29,295 bases of DNA, from contig CALAVE010000008.1 in NCBI GenBank assembly GCA_937892215.1, positions 1 to 29,295 on the forward strand, written 5' to 3'. Source of the stretch: an uncultured Porphyromonadaceae bacterium. Its GTDB lineage: Bacteria > Bacteroidota > Bacteroidia > Bacteroidales > Muribaculaceae. The notes beneath the pieces were generated by a model, which was given only the letters and a program-made list of their open reading frames with translations, searched no databases and had not been told where the DNA came from. This document shows positions 8,636-17,402 of this stretch, in pieces (within the stretch, counting starts at the first letter, position 1; each line of letters begins with the position of its first letter). A program made the translations under genes and the position numbers.

Positions 8636-9340
8636 TTAATGAGTGAATCCCTTACCGTTCCAGGTCCAAGAGGATGTCGCGGTAATTTTCTTTCCACAAT
8701 GAGTGGAGATGACAATATCCTTGCCATAGCGCGGCAATGAAACAATGTTTATGGGTCGGTTCATCTCCCATTCCCGGTTTTCCTCCTCGGTGAGATATTT
8801 CCTTTCTCCGCTGCGAGACTCAATGAAAAACATCTTTTTCTGGGCATCATAGCCACCGGTACCCATATAGTCAATGCCATAGAAAGGGTCGAGACCAAGT
8901 TCCTCAGCATCGGTGGCTTCAATTTCATTCGAGGCCATATTCTGAATGAAGAAAGACAAGCCATCGAATTGCCCATTCATAAAGACCCCATTATGTAAAC
9001 TCGCAATACTCACCGCTATCAGGCGATGTTTCCGGTCGGCATAGTTCCAATAGCACATTTCCATGCTAATTCGGTAGTCGGAATCGTCGTAATAGTGCTC
9101 GTAGCGCATGAATCCGTTGCGCTTGTCAACGGTAATCGTAACTCCCGGTTCCTGAGGTTTCTTGGCGAGATAACACTGCCAAGCGTCGCTGAGAGCTCCG
9201 GCAAATTCATCTTCCGGCTCACCTATGAACCAGTTAACATAGTCGATTATATTGCTTGGCTTCTTAGGCGCCTTTGCCGAAGAATAGCAGGCACAAGCCA
9301 GAGCGATGCCGAAAATGGCGAAAAGAAGTGAATTTCTCAT
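8636..9340 (-). CDS. Secreted or lipoprotein-like hypothetical protein
   Basis: I do not recognise a family. The 234-residue product has a short signal peptide (MRNSLLFAIFGIALACAC) with cysteines at 16 and 18. The residues before them do not make a textbook lipobox, so lipid attachment is uncertain. The mature part is hydrophilic and rich in aromatic residues (WQCYLAKKP, RYEHYYDDSDYR, MCYWNYADRKHR, SSWTWNGKGF). It carries a repeat-free mixed alpha/beta-like sequence with no obvious catalytic motif. It is the first gene of the minus-strand run that continues into the nuclease-like gene and the PcrA-like helicase. No TAnnTTTG box was found directly upstream. Confidence 0.7.
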   Translation of the reverse strand: MRNSLLFAIFGIALACACYSSAKAPKKPSNIIDYVNWFIGEPEDEFAGALSDAWQCYLAKKPQEPGVTITVDKRNGFMRYEHYYDDSDYRISMEMCYWNYADRKHRLIAVSIASLHNGVFMNGQFDGLSFFIQNMASNEIEATDAEELGLDPFYGIDYMGTGGYDAQKKMFFIESRSGERKYLTEEENREWEMNRPINIVSLPRYGKDIVISTHCGKKITATSSWTWNGKGFTH

Positions 9341-9434
9341 AATGCTTTGTATTAATCATAATCCAAAATCGGTCATTGGCCGAAGGAATGTTAATTATAT
9401 AGTCTATTTATGCCATATCGCATCTTGCTTCAGA

Positions 9435-9464
9435 ATAAAATCTGCTCTGACATAAATCCTAATG
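9435..9464 (+). repeat. 30-nt dispersed intergenic repeat, copy B
   Basis: This copy matches 113-142 at 29 of 30 positions. It is followed by an AT-rich stretch beginning atatcgcaa; a similar atatcgcaa segment lies before copy A instead of after it. A TCAGA/TCTGA inverted repeat (around 9430-9450) covers part of this copy. Confidence 0.6.
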
Positions 9465-9576
9465 TCCGATTCAAGATAATATCGCAAAGTTAGCAATATT
9501 TTGCCGAAAAAACTTCTTCTAAGGCTGAAAATACAAAAAGAAGTGATAATAATGGATAATATCCGGGGGATGATTA

Positions 9577-9606
9577 TTGCCATGTAAATAAAATTGCGTA
9601 AATTTG
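9577..9606 (+). promoter_or_regulatory. Bacteroidota-type promoter of holA
   Basis: TTG at 9577-9579 and TAAATTTG at 9599-9606, separated by 19 nt, fit the Bacteroidota -33/-7 consensus (TTG, TAnnTTTG). Transcription would start near 9612, leaving about 54 nt before the ATG at 9666. Confidence 0.7.
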
Positions 9607-9665
9607 TGATAACTAAAGAACGCCCGAACCGGGCAAACGAGAATAATCAGATAAACCACAGTGCC

Positions 9666-10709
9666 ATGGCCGAAAAAAAGTCGGAAGTGACGTATTCAAC
9701 TCTGCTTAAAGAGATTAAGAGCAACAAATACCGCCCTGTGTATGTGCTTCACGGGGAAGAGGCTTATTACATCGACAAACTGATGGATATGATTGAAGCC
9801 AATGCGCTGAGCGAGGATGAGCGCGACTTCAACCTCACAATCGCATACGGTAACGAGGCCGATGTGAAAGCATTGGTGGCGCAATGCAACAGTTTCCCCG
9901 TGATGGCCGAGCGTCAGGTGGTGATACTGCGCGAGGCGCAGAACGTGGGTAAAGCCGGCAACAACAGCAACCTTGACTACTTCTCATCTTATGTGTCACG
10001 CCCGCTTGAAAGCACTGTGCTGGTGATATGCTACAAGCACGGCACCATACCGGCTCGCAGCGAACTGATGACCGCTGCCAAGGGGAACTCGCAGTGCGCC
10101 GTGATGGAATCGAAGAAAGTAACTGAGTGGAACGTGCGCCCGGTGATAATGGACTATGTGAAGGGCGCCGGCTGCACAATCGACGAGAAATCGGTGATAA
10201 TGCTGCGAGACTCGGTGGGCACCGACTTGTCGCGCCTATTCAGCGAGATTGACAAACTTCTGCTTCTGGTGGGAAGCGACCAAGCGATAACACCCGAACT
10301 GATAGAGCGAAACATAGGCATAAGCAAGGATTACAACAACTTTGAACTTGAAGACGCACTGATAAGGCGTGACGCCGCCAAGGCATTCAAAATCATAGAC
10401 TACTTTGAAAAGAACCCCAAGAACAACCCGGCCATAGTTACGGTGGCCATGATTTACGGATTCTTCTCCAATCTGCTGGTGGCCTGCACCCTAAAAGACA
10501 AGTCGCCTCAGAACATAGCCGGCGAGCTGAAAGTGAGTCCTTACCGGGCGAAGAAAATAGTGGATGCCATGTCGAAATACCGCACAGTCTCGTGTGTGAA
10601 CATAATAAGTTACCTTCGCGAGTGCGACGCCAAGATGAAAGGAATCAACTCGCGCCAAGACAGTTACGCCTTGCTCCGCGAACTGATTTACAAGATGCTC
10701 CACTCGTAA
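9666..10709 (+). CDS. holA: DNA polymerase III subunit delta
   Basis: The delta subunit is the wrench of the clamp-loader complex that opens the beta sliding clamp for replication. The product is 347 residues from MAEKKSEVTYSTLLKEIKS. It shows the family's N-terminal segment PVYVLHGEEAYYIDKLMD, the region FPVMAERQVVILREAQ, a central AAA-like domain without a nucleotide-binding loop, and the C-terminal collar helices (SPYRAKKIVDAM, ECDAKMKGINS). The ATG at 9666 is preferred over the TTG at 9594 because the latter lies within the promoter and adds a low-similarity 24-residue extension. The gene stands alone on the plus strand and converges with the PorT-like gene 26 nt away. Confidence 0.92.
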   Translation: MAEKKSEVTYSTLLKEIKSNKYRPVYVLHGEEAYYIDKLMDMIEANALSEDERDFNLTIAYGNEADVKALVAQCNSFPVMAERQVVILREAQNVGKAGNNSNLDYFSSYVSRPLESTVLVICYKHGTIPARSELMTAAKGNSQCAVMESKKVTEWNVRPVIMDYVKGAGCTIDEKSVIMLRDSVGTDLSRLFSEIDKLLLLVGSDQAITPELIERNIGISKDYNNFELEDALIRRDAAKAFKIIDYFEKNPKNNPAIVTVAMIYGFFSNLLVACTLKDKSPQNIAGELKVSPYRAKKIVDAMSKYRTVSCVNIISYLRECDAKMKGINSRQDSYALLRELIYKMLHS

Positions 10710-10735
10710 CGAGCCTGAGAAAGTGGGGCGGGAGA

Positions 10736-11443
10736 TTATTTGATGCGGAAGTAGTAGCCGAGGGTGGCGAGGACGCTCATTCCGGATGATGCTGAGAAGG
10801 GGTCTTTAGCTTCGTGGCTGAAGACGTCGTGCAGACCGTAGTAGAAACGTCCTTCAAGCACCAGTGAATGCTTGCGTGCCATGATTAGTTCCATGCCGGC
10901 GCCTACTGTTATGCCATAATCGAACTTATACTTTACCGGAAGGGTGAACTGGTCGGTCTCGCGGCCTAACACGAACTGGTCGGCAACCGAGGACCAGTTA
11001 TTGTAATCGAAATTGGAGCTTGTGCCGCTACTAATCATGTAAGCAATTTCCGGACCGAGATTAAAGAAGCCGTGGAACTTGTCGCTGCCGAAGTAGATGT
11101 GAGTGAGTAATGGCAGTTGCAAATAGGTGAGACGGCGATAATAACTGAGCGACGTTCCCTCAAATTTTTCTTTCCAGCCCCTCTGCTCCATGTTAAGTTC
11201 AACGATGAGCCCGAAGTGACGTTCCTCCACATATCGGAACGTGGCTCCCATGACGGTGCCGAGTAGCATGGATTGCGGCACACTGGGGTTAAAACGAAGT
11301 TTGGCCAGGGTGACACCGGCTTTTCCGCCAACGGCGATATTCGACTCGTAATGCGTCTGAGCCGAGGCAAAAAGACTTACACCCAACGCTATGAGCGAAA
11401 GGGCACACATTCTGAGATTAATATTGAGGAGACTTCGCTTCAT
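10736..11443 (-). CDS. PorT-like outer-membrane beta-barrel protein
   Basis: The 235-residue protein has a signal peptide (MCALSLIALGVSLFASAQ) preceded by a short basic stretch. Alternating-hydrophobicity strands typical of the outer-membrane beta-barrel family related to PorT then follow: AVGGKAGVTLAKLRF, LGTVMGATFRYVEE, FGLIVELNMEQRGWK, LTYLQLPLLTHIYF, FHGFFNLGPEIAYMI, DYGITVGAGMEL and SVLATLGYYFRIK, ending in an aromatic-rich last strand. The ligand and role are unknown. Its start overlaps the stop of the LysM gene by 4 nt (ATGA), which points to coupled translation. An internal ATG 11 codons downstream (MCALSL) is an alternative start. Confidence 0.85.
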   Translation of the reverse strand: MKRSLLNINLRMCALSLIALGVSLFASAQTHYESNIAVGGKAGVTLAKLRFNPSVPQSMLLGTVMGATFRYVEERHFGLIVELNMEQRGWKEKFEGTSLSYYRRLTYLQLPLLTHIYFGSDKFHGFFNLGPEIAYMISSGTSSNFDYNNWSSVADQFVLGRETDQFTLPVKYKFDYGITVGAGMELIMARKHSLVLEGRFYYGLHDVFSHEAKDPFSASSGMSVLATLGYYFRIK

Positions 11444-13461
11444 CGTGCAATGTCAAGGATAGTGTGGTCGGGGGCAAAATGGATAATGTCCACGGAATTG
11501 TTGATAAACCCGCCCCAGTTACTTGTTCGCTGGAACTTGAAATTAGTCTGGATACCGTCGAAACGCTCAGTATCCTCGCGGAACAACGAATCTTCGCCGA
11601 GTTTACGGATAAGGTAGTGTGCCACATCGAATCCGAGCAGGCCCATAGTGGGCGCGGTGTAGAGCATAGACTCATGGAACCAGTTGTTATAACGGCGTTC
11701 AATCTCGCGATAGCGATATCCGCGGGAGTTGAAGTAGCGGGCGTAGAGATAAGTGTCAATCGCCATCATGTCCTCCTGAAAATCGCGGAGATAGAGGCAG
11801 TATTCAGGATGTCCGAAAAGCACCATGTCGCAGTCGAAACGGTCGGTCTTAGCCTTCTTCAAGGCTTTAATCACCTTGCCCAGAAGAGTCTTAGAGCCTG
11901 ACGTGGGGACAAAGACGTATTTGGTACCGGGGTCCATAAACTTAGAGAGGTTAGCGAACGTGAGTTCGTGAATAATTGTCAGTTTGTTAGTCTTAAACCC
12001 TACGTCATTAATGTGTTGTTCCAGTTCGCTGAAGATATCGTTATCCTGAGATTCAGGGTCATCAAGGAAGATTACGTTATAGTCCTTAAACTGCGAGTCG
12101 AACCATTCGGCCACATTTCCTACGAGGTATGACGACGGAATGTTGACCTGGAACACGCGCGGATTATTCAAGTAATCCTCGTTCTTCAGGGTGAAACAGT
12201 TGAGCACGTTGATGCCATTATTCTTGCCAAACTCGTTCACTCGAGCGAGTTGTTTAGGCTCACCCGGCGCGACGATGAAGTCAAGCGACTTCAGTTCAGG
12301 GAGGGCAAGGATGCTGTCGGTCTTATTGAGGTTATGCTCAGTGTCGTAAACCATCAGATGGATTTTCTTTCCCGTATCGCGACGCACGCTATCAATTCCC
12401 AGCAGGAAACCACGATAGAACTCGGTGTAGAGCAGAGCCTGCTTGGGCGGATTAGACTTATGCAACTGAAAGGGAAGAATGATGCCGAGATTTATCTCGT
12501 TGTCGTGCTTGATATTGTTGATATCGTTGTAAATAGTGTCGATTTTGCTTGCGTAGGAATTTTCCAGTTCCTTTTCGGAAATATTCTTAGGGTCGATATA
12601 GACCGTCTCTGTACTATTCTTGGGCACATAGATGGTCTTGCCCTTCTTAGGCTCCTCAATACCGGGATTGGCAGCCTGCAGACTCTCAACGCTAATGCCA
12701 TAGAGACGTGCGATGGAATTGAACGTGTCGCCTTTTTTCACCTCATGAGTGTAGAACTTGGTAACGTCTTTCTCCACCATGATAGGCTTGGATGAATTAG
12801 GCATAACCTTGATGACGTCCCCCGCCTGGAAATGGTCGGGCGAAACACCTGGGTTGAGGCTCAGCAGGCCCTCGATGGTGGTGTTATACTTCTTAGCCAC
12901 ACTATAGAGCGACTCGCCCCTGATGATAGTGTGGTAAATCAGTTCGTTCTGTGTGGACTGGGATTGAACATTCGGAGAAACGACGCTCTGCACTTCCTTC
13001 TTGGGCTGCGGTATATAGATAGTCTCACCGGAGCGGAGCGCGCCGTCGTTGCCCGGGTTAGCCGCCAGAATATCGGATTCGCTAACGCCATAAGTCTTAG
13101 CGATGCCGTAAAGAGTCTCACCGCGCTGCACAGTATGAACCACAGTCTCGCCCGAAGGAGTGAGTTTCGACGCTGATGCAGAAACTAGAGCATTATCCTT
13201 AGAGAACTCGCTTACCGGGAAGAAAATCAGCTGCTTGTTAACGAAACCCTGTGCCACCGAAGGATTATACTTCAGGATATCATCTGTGGAGATTCCCAGT
13301 TGCTTGGCCACGCCATGCAAAGTTTCCTTCTTCTTGACCTGATAGAAGTAGTACCTGTTACCGTTAACTTCCTTTACCGGCAGATTGAGCTGAGCCTTCG
13401 CACATAAGGGCGAAAGTGTGAGAATCAGAGAGAATATTGTCAGTCGGACTATACGTTTCAT
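11440..13461 (-). CDS. LysM-repeat periplasmic protein with type 1 periplasmic-binding-protein-like domain
   Basis: The 673-residue exported protein begins MKRIVRLTIFSLILTLSP (signal peptide to about residue 23). Four LysM modules follow at about 38-82, 107-151, 176-220 and 237-280, each with the (G/E)(E/D)T/S(L/F)xxI/VA pattern (KKETLHGVAK, RGETLYGIAK, RGESLYSVAK, KGDTFNSIAR). LysM modules bind peptidoglycan. The C-terminal half (about 330-673, with NLGIILPFQLH, FIVAPGEPKQLARV, VPTSGSKTLLGKVI) resembles the type 1 periplasmic ligand-binding fold seen in such Bacteroidota fusions. It probably tethers or senses something at the cell wall; the ligand is unknown. The open frame extends 20 codons upstream to 13521, but the extension crosses the promoter and precedes the signal peptide, so 13461 is chosen. 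Confidence 0.88.
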   Translation of the reverse strand: MKRIVRLTIFSLILTLSPLCAKAQLNLPVKEVNGNRYYFYQVKKKETLHGVAKQLGISTDDILKYNPSVAQGFVNKQLIFFPVSEFSKDNALVSASASKLTPSGETVVHTVQRGETLYGIAKTYGVSESDILAANPGNDGALRSGETIYIPQPKKEVQSVVSPNVQSQSTQNELIYHTIIRGESLYSVAKKYNTTIEGLLSLNPGVSPDHFQAGDVIKVMPNSSKPIMVEKDVTKFYTHEVKKGDTFNSIARLYGISVESLQAANPGIEEPKKGKTIYVPKNSTETVYIDPKNISEKELENSYASKIDTIYNDINNIKHDNEINLGIILPFQLHKSNPPKQALLYTEFYRGFLLGIDSVRRDTGKKIHLMVYDTEHNLNKTDSILALPELKSLDFIVAPGEPKQLARVNEFGKNNGINVLNCFTLKNEDYLNNPRVFQVNIPSSYLVGNVAEWFDSQFKDYNVIFLDDPESQDNDIFSELEQHINDVGFKTNKLTIIHELTFANLSKFMDPGTKYVFVPTSGSKTLLGKVIKALKKAKTDRFDCDMVLFGHPEYCLYLRDFQEDMMAIDTYLYARYFNSRGYRYREIERRYNNWFHESMLYTAPTMGLLGFDVAHYLIRKLGEDSLFREDTERFDGIQTNFKFQRTSNWGGFINNSVDIIHFAPDHTILDIAR

Positions 13462-13488
13462 ATTAGTAAGAAATATTGTTTTCGATTG

Positions 13489-13496
13489 CAAAATTA
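13489..13496 (-). promoter_or_regulatory. -7 box for the LysM-PorT operon
   Basis: On the minus strand TAATTTTG lies 27 nt upstream of the LysM gene ATG. A TTG occurs 22 nt further upstream, slightly longer than the usual 19-20 nt spacing, so the -33 part is weaker. Confidence 0.5.
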
Positions 13497-13531
13497 GTGA
13501 TAAATTCGGATATAGAGCCAAAAAGTGGTAC

Positions 13532-15760
13532 TTATATGGGATTCACCACCCGGTCACCGATGAGCTTAGCCAGTTCACGGCGGCGCTGGTAGAGGTCGTT
13601 GAGTCGCTCCAGCAGTTCTTGCGCATTAGTTTGGCCAGAAGTTCTGAGTTCCTCCTGAATATCCTTGATGTGGCACTGGACAATGGCGTTCTTCCAGTTG
13701 TTGATAGCCTCTGGCACAAGGACGAACAGACGTTCAAAATCGGTGGGGACGTGGGCATACATGGTGTGAATCTGGCTTAACTGATACTTTTCGCTAACCA
13801 GATTAATGGCAGTGCGGCGAATTTCATCGTTTTCGACTGAGCATACACGTCGTTCAAAGAAATTTATGGAGAATGATGCGATAGCGTCTTGCTTATCTTT
13901 CTCAATGGATTCGCGCAGGTTAGTCTCTTCCTTTTCAATCTCACTGAAGCTGAGGCTCCGGTTTCTGAGGCCATCAATTCCGGCGGCGAGGCGCTGCCGG
14001 CCTTCGGCATCCAGTTTTTCCTCCAGTTCGCTGAGCGAGTTGTAATAATCGGGGACGCAACTAAGTGCATACCTGAAGATTTCCTTGTATATGGGATGGG
14101 TGAATTCAATGTTGTCGCCCAGAAGTTCGTTATTGACGTATTCCACCACGCTTGTCGGGCGCTCAACACCATCGGCATACTGAGTGTCGCAGAAGTAGCA
14201 CATGGCATACTTGGCAACATATCGGATAAGGCTCTCCTCCTGTGGATAGAGCAGACGCTCGTGAACAGACTTAACGGTGCCAATGAAGGAATCGTGCTGC
14301 TGCTCGCCATGCTGAATCACCGGTTGTGTGCCAAGCGGCGGAGCTTGAGTATCGTCAACCTCAGGCACCGGAGCATCGTTGTCGGGAGCAGGCGTTAAGT
14401 TCTGAGATGAACGGCTTGCATCTTCCTTGGCTCGCTGTCTCTTCTTGAAATCTTCCGCTTTCTGCCTGTCGCGAGCCTTGCCAATCTCGCTTATAAGAAC
14501 AGATTCGTGCACGTCGAGCATGCGACTGCATTCCTTGGCATAGATGGCGCGGGTTATCTGCGAGGGAATCACGGAAATGGACTTTACCACATCGGTAACA
14601 ACTTGAGCTTTCTTTATGGGGTCGTTTTGCGCATCTTTCAGCAGGATATTCACTTTGAACGAGATGAAGTCGGTCTCGTTGTCAGTAATAAATTGCTGCA
14701 ATTCCGAAGCGCTGTGAGAACGCGCAAAACTGTCGGGGTCCTCGCCATCGGGGAGGAGGGCAACCTTGACGTTCAGACCCTCGGCCAGAAGCATATCAAT
14801 TCCACGTAGAGAGGCATGAATGCCGGCAGAGTCGCCGTCGTAGAGAACGGTAACGTTCTCGGTGAAGCGGTGAATCATTCTCACTTGACCGTCGGTTAGC
14901 GACGTTCCGGACGAAGCCACTACATTCTGAATACCTGACTGATACATGGAAATCACGTCGAAGTAGCCTTCAACCAGATAGCACTTGTCCTGGCGGCTGA
15001 TTTCTCGTTTGGCCTGAAAAATGCCGTAGAGTTCTCGGTTCTTGACGTAAAGAATCGACTCCGGTGAATTAAGGTACTTGGCATGGTCTTGCTTGAGCGT
15101 ACGACCACCGAAGCCAATCACCTTGCCGGCGATGTTGATGAACGGGAACATGACACGCCCGCGGAAGCGATCGAACCCACCGCCATGATTGTCGTCGGTA
15201 CACACTCCTGTGCTGAACAGGAACTTACGGTTATAACCCTTAGCAGTGGCGGCGTTGTAGAGGGCGGTGCGGTCGTCGGGCGAATATCCCAGGTGGAACG
15301 TCTTGATAGTCTCATCGGAAAGGCTTCGCTCGTAGAAATAGGCGAGCCCTATGTTGCGACCGTCGTCGGTATTGTGAAGCGTGTCCTCAAAGAAGCTATT
15401 GGCGAACTCATTCACGATGAGCATGCTCTCACGCTCAGTTTGTTGCTCTTTTTCCTCATCACTAAGCTCCCGCTCATGGACCTCGATGTGATATTTCTTG
15501 GCCAAATATTTCAGAGCTTCGGCATAAGTCATGTGCTCATGCTCCATGACGAAGTTCACCGCGCTGCCGGCTTTGCCGCAACCAAAGCACTTGTATATGC
15601 CCTTGGCCCGCGACACGGAGAAGGATGGAGTCTTTTCGTTATGGAACGGGCACAGACCGGTGTAGTTGCTTCCGCGCCGTCTGAGCGTGACGAAGTCGGA
15701 AACGACGTCCACCACGTCGGCAGCGTCGAGAATCTGATTTATTGTAGCCCTGTCTATCAT
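13532..15760 (-). CDS. dnaG: DNA primase DnaG
   Basis: DnaG makes the RNA primers for chromosomal replication and binds the DnaB helicase. The 742-residue product starts MIDRATINQILDAADVVDVV. The N-terminal zinc site is C37, H40, C58 and C61 (CPFH...CFGC). The catalytic core follows (FRGRVMFPFINIAGKVIGFGGR), with the TOPRIM motif EGYFDVI (E264) and DGDSAG (D308, D310). A long C-terminal region ends in the helical helicase-binding part (LNDLYQRRRELAKLIGDR). A low-complexity linker rich in A, P and D lies near residues 555-600. The frame is open to 16102, but the extra 114 residues cross the promoter and have no family similarity. It lies 70 nt upstream of the LysM gene. Confidence 0.96.
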   Translation of the reverse strand: MIDRATINQILDAADVVDVVSDFVTLRRRGSNYTGLCPFHNEKTPSFSVSRAKGIYKCFGCGKAGSAVNFVMEHEHMTYAEALKYLAKKYHIEVHERELSDEEKEQQTERESMLIVNEFANSFFEDTLHNTDDGRNIGLAYFYERSLSDETIKTFHLGYSPDDRTALYNAATAKGYNRKFLFSTGVCTDDNHGGGFDRFRGRVMFPFINIAGKVIGFGGRTLKQDHAKYLNSPESILYVKNRELYGIFQAKREISRQDKCYLVEGYFDVISMYQSGIQNVVASSGTSLTDGQVRMIHRFTENVTVLYDGDSAGIHASLRGIDMLLAEGLNVKVALLPDGEDPDSFARSHSASELQQFITDNETDFISFKVNILLKDAQNDPIKKAQVVTDVVKSISVIPSQITRAIYAKECSRMLDVHESVLISEIGKARDRQKAEDFKKRQRAKEDASRSSQNLTPAPDNDAPVPEVDDTQAPPLGTQPVIQHGEQQHDSFIGTVKSVHERLLYPQEESLIRYVAKYAMCYFCDTQYADGVERPTSVVEYVNNELLGDNIEFTHPIYKEIFRYALSCVPDYYNSLSELEEKLDAEGRQRLAAGIDGLRNRSLSFSEIEKEETNLRESIEKDKQDAIASFSINFFERRVCSVENDEIRRTAINLVSEKYQLSQIHTMYAHVPTDFERLFVLVPEAINNWKNAIVQCHIKDIQEELRTSGQTNAQELLERLNDLYQRRRELAKLIGDRVVNPI

Positions 15761-15783
15761 AAAAGTCCTTTCAATATAATTTA

Positions 15784-15814
15784 CAAAATTACAAAAAAAT
15801 CTCTGCACCCACAA
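15784..15814 (-). promoter_or_regulatory. Bacteroidota-type promoter of dnaG
   Basis: On the minus strand TTG (complement of 15812-15814), 20 nt, then TAATTTTG (complement of 15784-15791) precede the dnaG ATG at 15760. Both elements and spacing fit the local consensus. Confidence 0.7.
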
Positions 15815-15945
15815 CAAATTCCGAATCAAGATAAATATTGAGTACCAAAATGTATTTGCCATATAAACGCGCCCATACGAATGTTTTGTGGATGAAGTGG
15901 GTGAGAAATACGGAGAATTAGGGGTGAAAAACGAGAGTAAATTGC

Positions 15946-15953
15946 TAACTTTG
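15946..15953 (+). promoter_or_regulatory. -7 box of tsaB
   Basis: TAACTTTG matches TAnnTTTG and ends 25 nt before the tsaB ATG. No TTG stands at the expected -33 position. Confidence 0.5.
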
Positions 15954-15978
15954 CAGCGGTTTTGAAAAAGACGATTGA

Positions 15979-16668
15979 ATGGCAACAATTCTGAATATAG
16001 AGACATCGACTGATGTGTGCTCTGTGGCACTGTCGCGCGACGGTGAGATACTGGAGCATTACGAGAATTACGATGGCAACAGCCACTCCACGGCGCTTGC
16101 ACCGATGGTGCGTGATGCTATGGAATATGCGCACAGCCGAGAACTGCGGCTTGACGCGGTGGCGGTAAGCATGGGCCCGGGGTCGTACACCGGTCTGAGA
16201 ATTGGCCTGTCGCAGGCTAAGGGTCTGGCGTTCGGGCTGGAAGTGCCGCTGATAGGCATCAACACGCTGGAGCTGCTGGTGGTGAGCGCGATGTTCAATC
16301 ATTTCATTGACGATGAGGTGCTTTACGCACCGATGATTGACGCACGGCGGATGGAAGTCTATACCGGGCTTTACACACCCGGGCTGAAAGCGGTGATGGA
16401 GCCGTGCGCGATGGTACTGGACGAAAATTCGCTGAGCGAGGCACTGGCACAGCGCAAGGTGGTGCTCTGCGGCAACGGCTCAGAGAAAGCCAAGGCGGTG
16501 ATTCACAGCGATAACGCGATGTGGATTGGCGGAGTGAAGCCGGTGGCATTAGATATGGTGGCGCTGGCCGAAAAGGCCTGGCGCGAGAAGGCGTTTGTGG
16601 ACGTGGCGTATTCCACACCGGTGTATCTGAAAGACTTCGTAGCCACAAAGCCGAAGAAACTACTGTGA
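15979..16668 (+). CDS. tsaB: tRNA threonylcarbamoyladenosine biosynthesis protein TsaB
   Basis: TsaB is the non-catalytic ASKHA-fold partner of TsaD and TsaE in making the t6A37 modification of ANN-decoding tRNAs. In 229 residues it starts MATILNIETSTDVCSVALS, the first phosphate-binding strand-turn of the fold. It continues with GNSHSTALAPMV, the family hallmark VSMGPGSYTGLRIGLSQAKGLAFG, and INTLELL. It lacks the metal-binding histidine pair of TsaD, and its size fits TsaB rather than the roughly 340-residue TsaD. The C-terminus DVAYSTPVYLKDF is also typical. It is the first gene of the plus-strand series. Confidence 0.95.
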   Translation: MATILNIETSTDVCSVALSRDGEILEHYENYDGNSHSTALAPMVRDAMEYAHSRELRLDAVAVSMGPGSYTGLRIGLSQAKGLAFGLEVPLIGINTLELLVVSAMFNHFIDDEVLYAPMIDARRMEVYTGLYTPGLKAVMEPCAMVLDENSLSEALAQRKVVLCGNGSEKAKAVIHSDNAMWIGGVKPVALDMVALAEKAWREKAFVDVAYSTPVYLKDFVATKPKKLL

Positions 16669-16739
16669 TTACAGAGGAGTAATCGGTGATTGCCGGGGAG
16701 TTTTTTGTATATATGGCTGGAAATGTTATCAATTTTGTG

Positions 16740-16747
16740 TATTTTTG
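16740..16747 (+). promoter_or_regulatory. -7 box upstream of the DUF4290 gene
   Basis: TATTTTTG fits TAnnTTTG and lies 28 nt before the ATG at 16776. It has no clear -33 TTG at normal spacing. It overlaps the artificial upstream extension of the open frame, supporting the internal start. Confidence 0.45.
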
Positions 16748-16775
16748 CAGAAGAAAAAACGAAAAGACGACAGAA

Positions 16776-17369
16776 ATGCTGAACTATAACACTCAGTTAA
16801 AGAAACTGGCGATGCCCGAGTACGGGCGCAACGTGCAGCAGATGGTGGACCACTGCTGTACGATAGAAGACCGCGAAGAGCGCACACGCTGTGCCTATTC
16901 GATAGTGCAGATTATGGGGAATCTGTTCCCTGAGTTGCGCGATGAGCCGGACTATAAGCATAAGTTATGGGACCATCTGGCCATTATGAGCGAATTTAAG
17001 CTCGACATAGATTATCCCTACGATGTGGTGAAGGAAGAAAATCTGGATTCCAAGCCCGAAAGGCTGGAGTACAAGTTGGACTCGATAAAGCTGCGCCACT
17101 ATGGTAAGATAATAGAACGGATGATAGCACGTGCCGCTGAGTATGAGCCTGGCGAGGAGCGTGACGCACTGGCGATGCTGATAGCCAACCACATGAAGAA
17201 ACTGATATACCAAATCAGTAACGAGGATGTGGATGACGCGAAGATTTTCAAGGACTTGGCGTTCTATTCGCGGGGCAGAATCAACCTGGACCCGCAGACA
17301 CACGCACTGCATGAGTTTAAGGTGGCTCCGACAGCCAACACTACGTCGAAGAAGAAAAAAAAGAAGTAG
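16776..17369 (+). CDS. DUF4290 domain protein
   Basis: The 197-residue protein begins MLNYNTQLKKLAMPEYGRN and belongs by appearance to the DUF4290 family, which is confined largely to Bacteroidota and of unknown function. Conserved-looking parts are LAMPEYGRNVQQMVDHC, MGNLFPELRD, KLWDHLAIMS, YYGK-like RHYGKIIERMI and DPQTHALHEF. It is predicted soluble and mostly helical and ends in a run of lysines, which could bind nucleic acid. The position between tsaB and rimM suggests, without proof, a translation-related role. The ATG at 16776 is chosen over 16686 because the extra 30 residues span a -7 box. Confidence 0.88.
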   Translation: MLNYNTQLKKLAMPEYGRNVQQMVDHCCTIEDREERTRCAYSIVQIMGNLFPELRDEPDYKHKLWDHLAIMSEFKLDIDYPYDVVKEENLDSKPERLEYKLDSIKLRHYGKIIERMIARAAEYEPGEERDALAMLIANHMKKLIYQISNEDVDDAKIFKDLAFYSRGRINLDPQTHALHEFKVAPTANTTSKKKKKK

Positions 17370-17402
17370 CGGTCAGCATATAGCGATTAGGTACCGAAGA
17401 TT

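Larger units (their letters stand above)
9341..9665. other. Divergent intergenic region
   Basis: This 325-nt AT-rich gap separates the minus-strand secreted-protein gene from holA. It contains the second copy of the 30-nt dispersed repeat (9435-9464) and the holA promoter (9577-9606). The holA frame is open back to a TTG at 9594, but that TTG lies within the promoter and is not taken as a start. Nothing else was recognised. Confidence 0.7.

Noticed and set aside
15083..15841. 252-codon plus-strand ORF opposite dnaG, and similar long ORFs opposite pcrA (5910-6608) and proS (19672-20409)
   Set aside because: They are shadows of well-supported genes, caused by biased codon use; no domains were seen.
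15761..16102. 114-codon N-terminal extension of dnaG
   Set aside because: It crosses the dnaG promoter and overlaps the start of tsaB on the other strand; the conserved primase sequence begins at MIDRATINQ.
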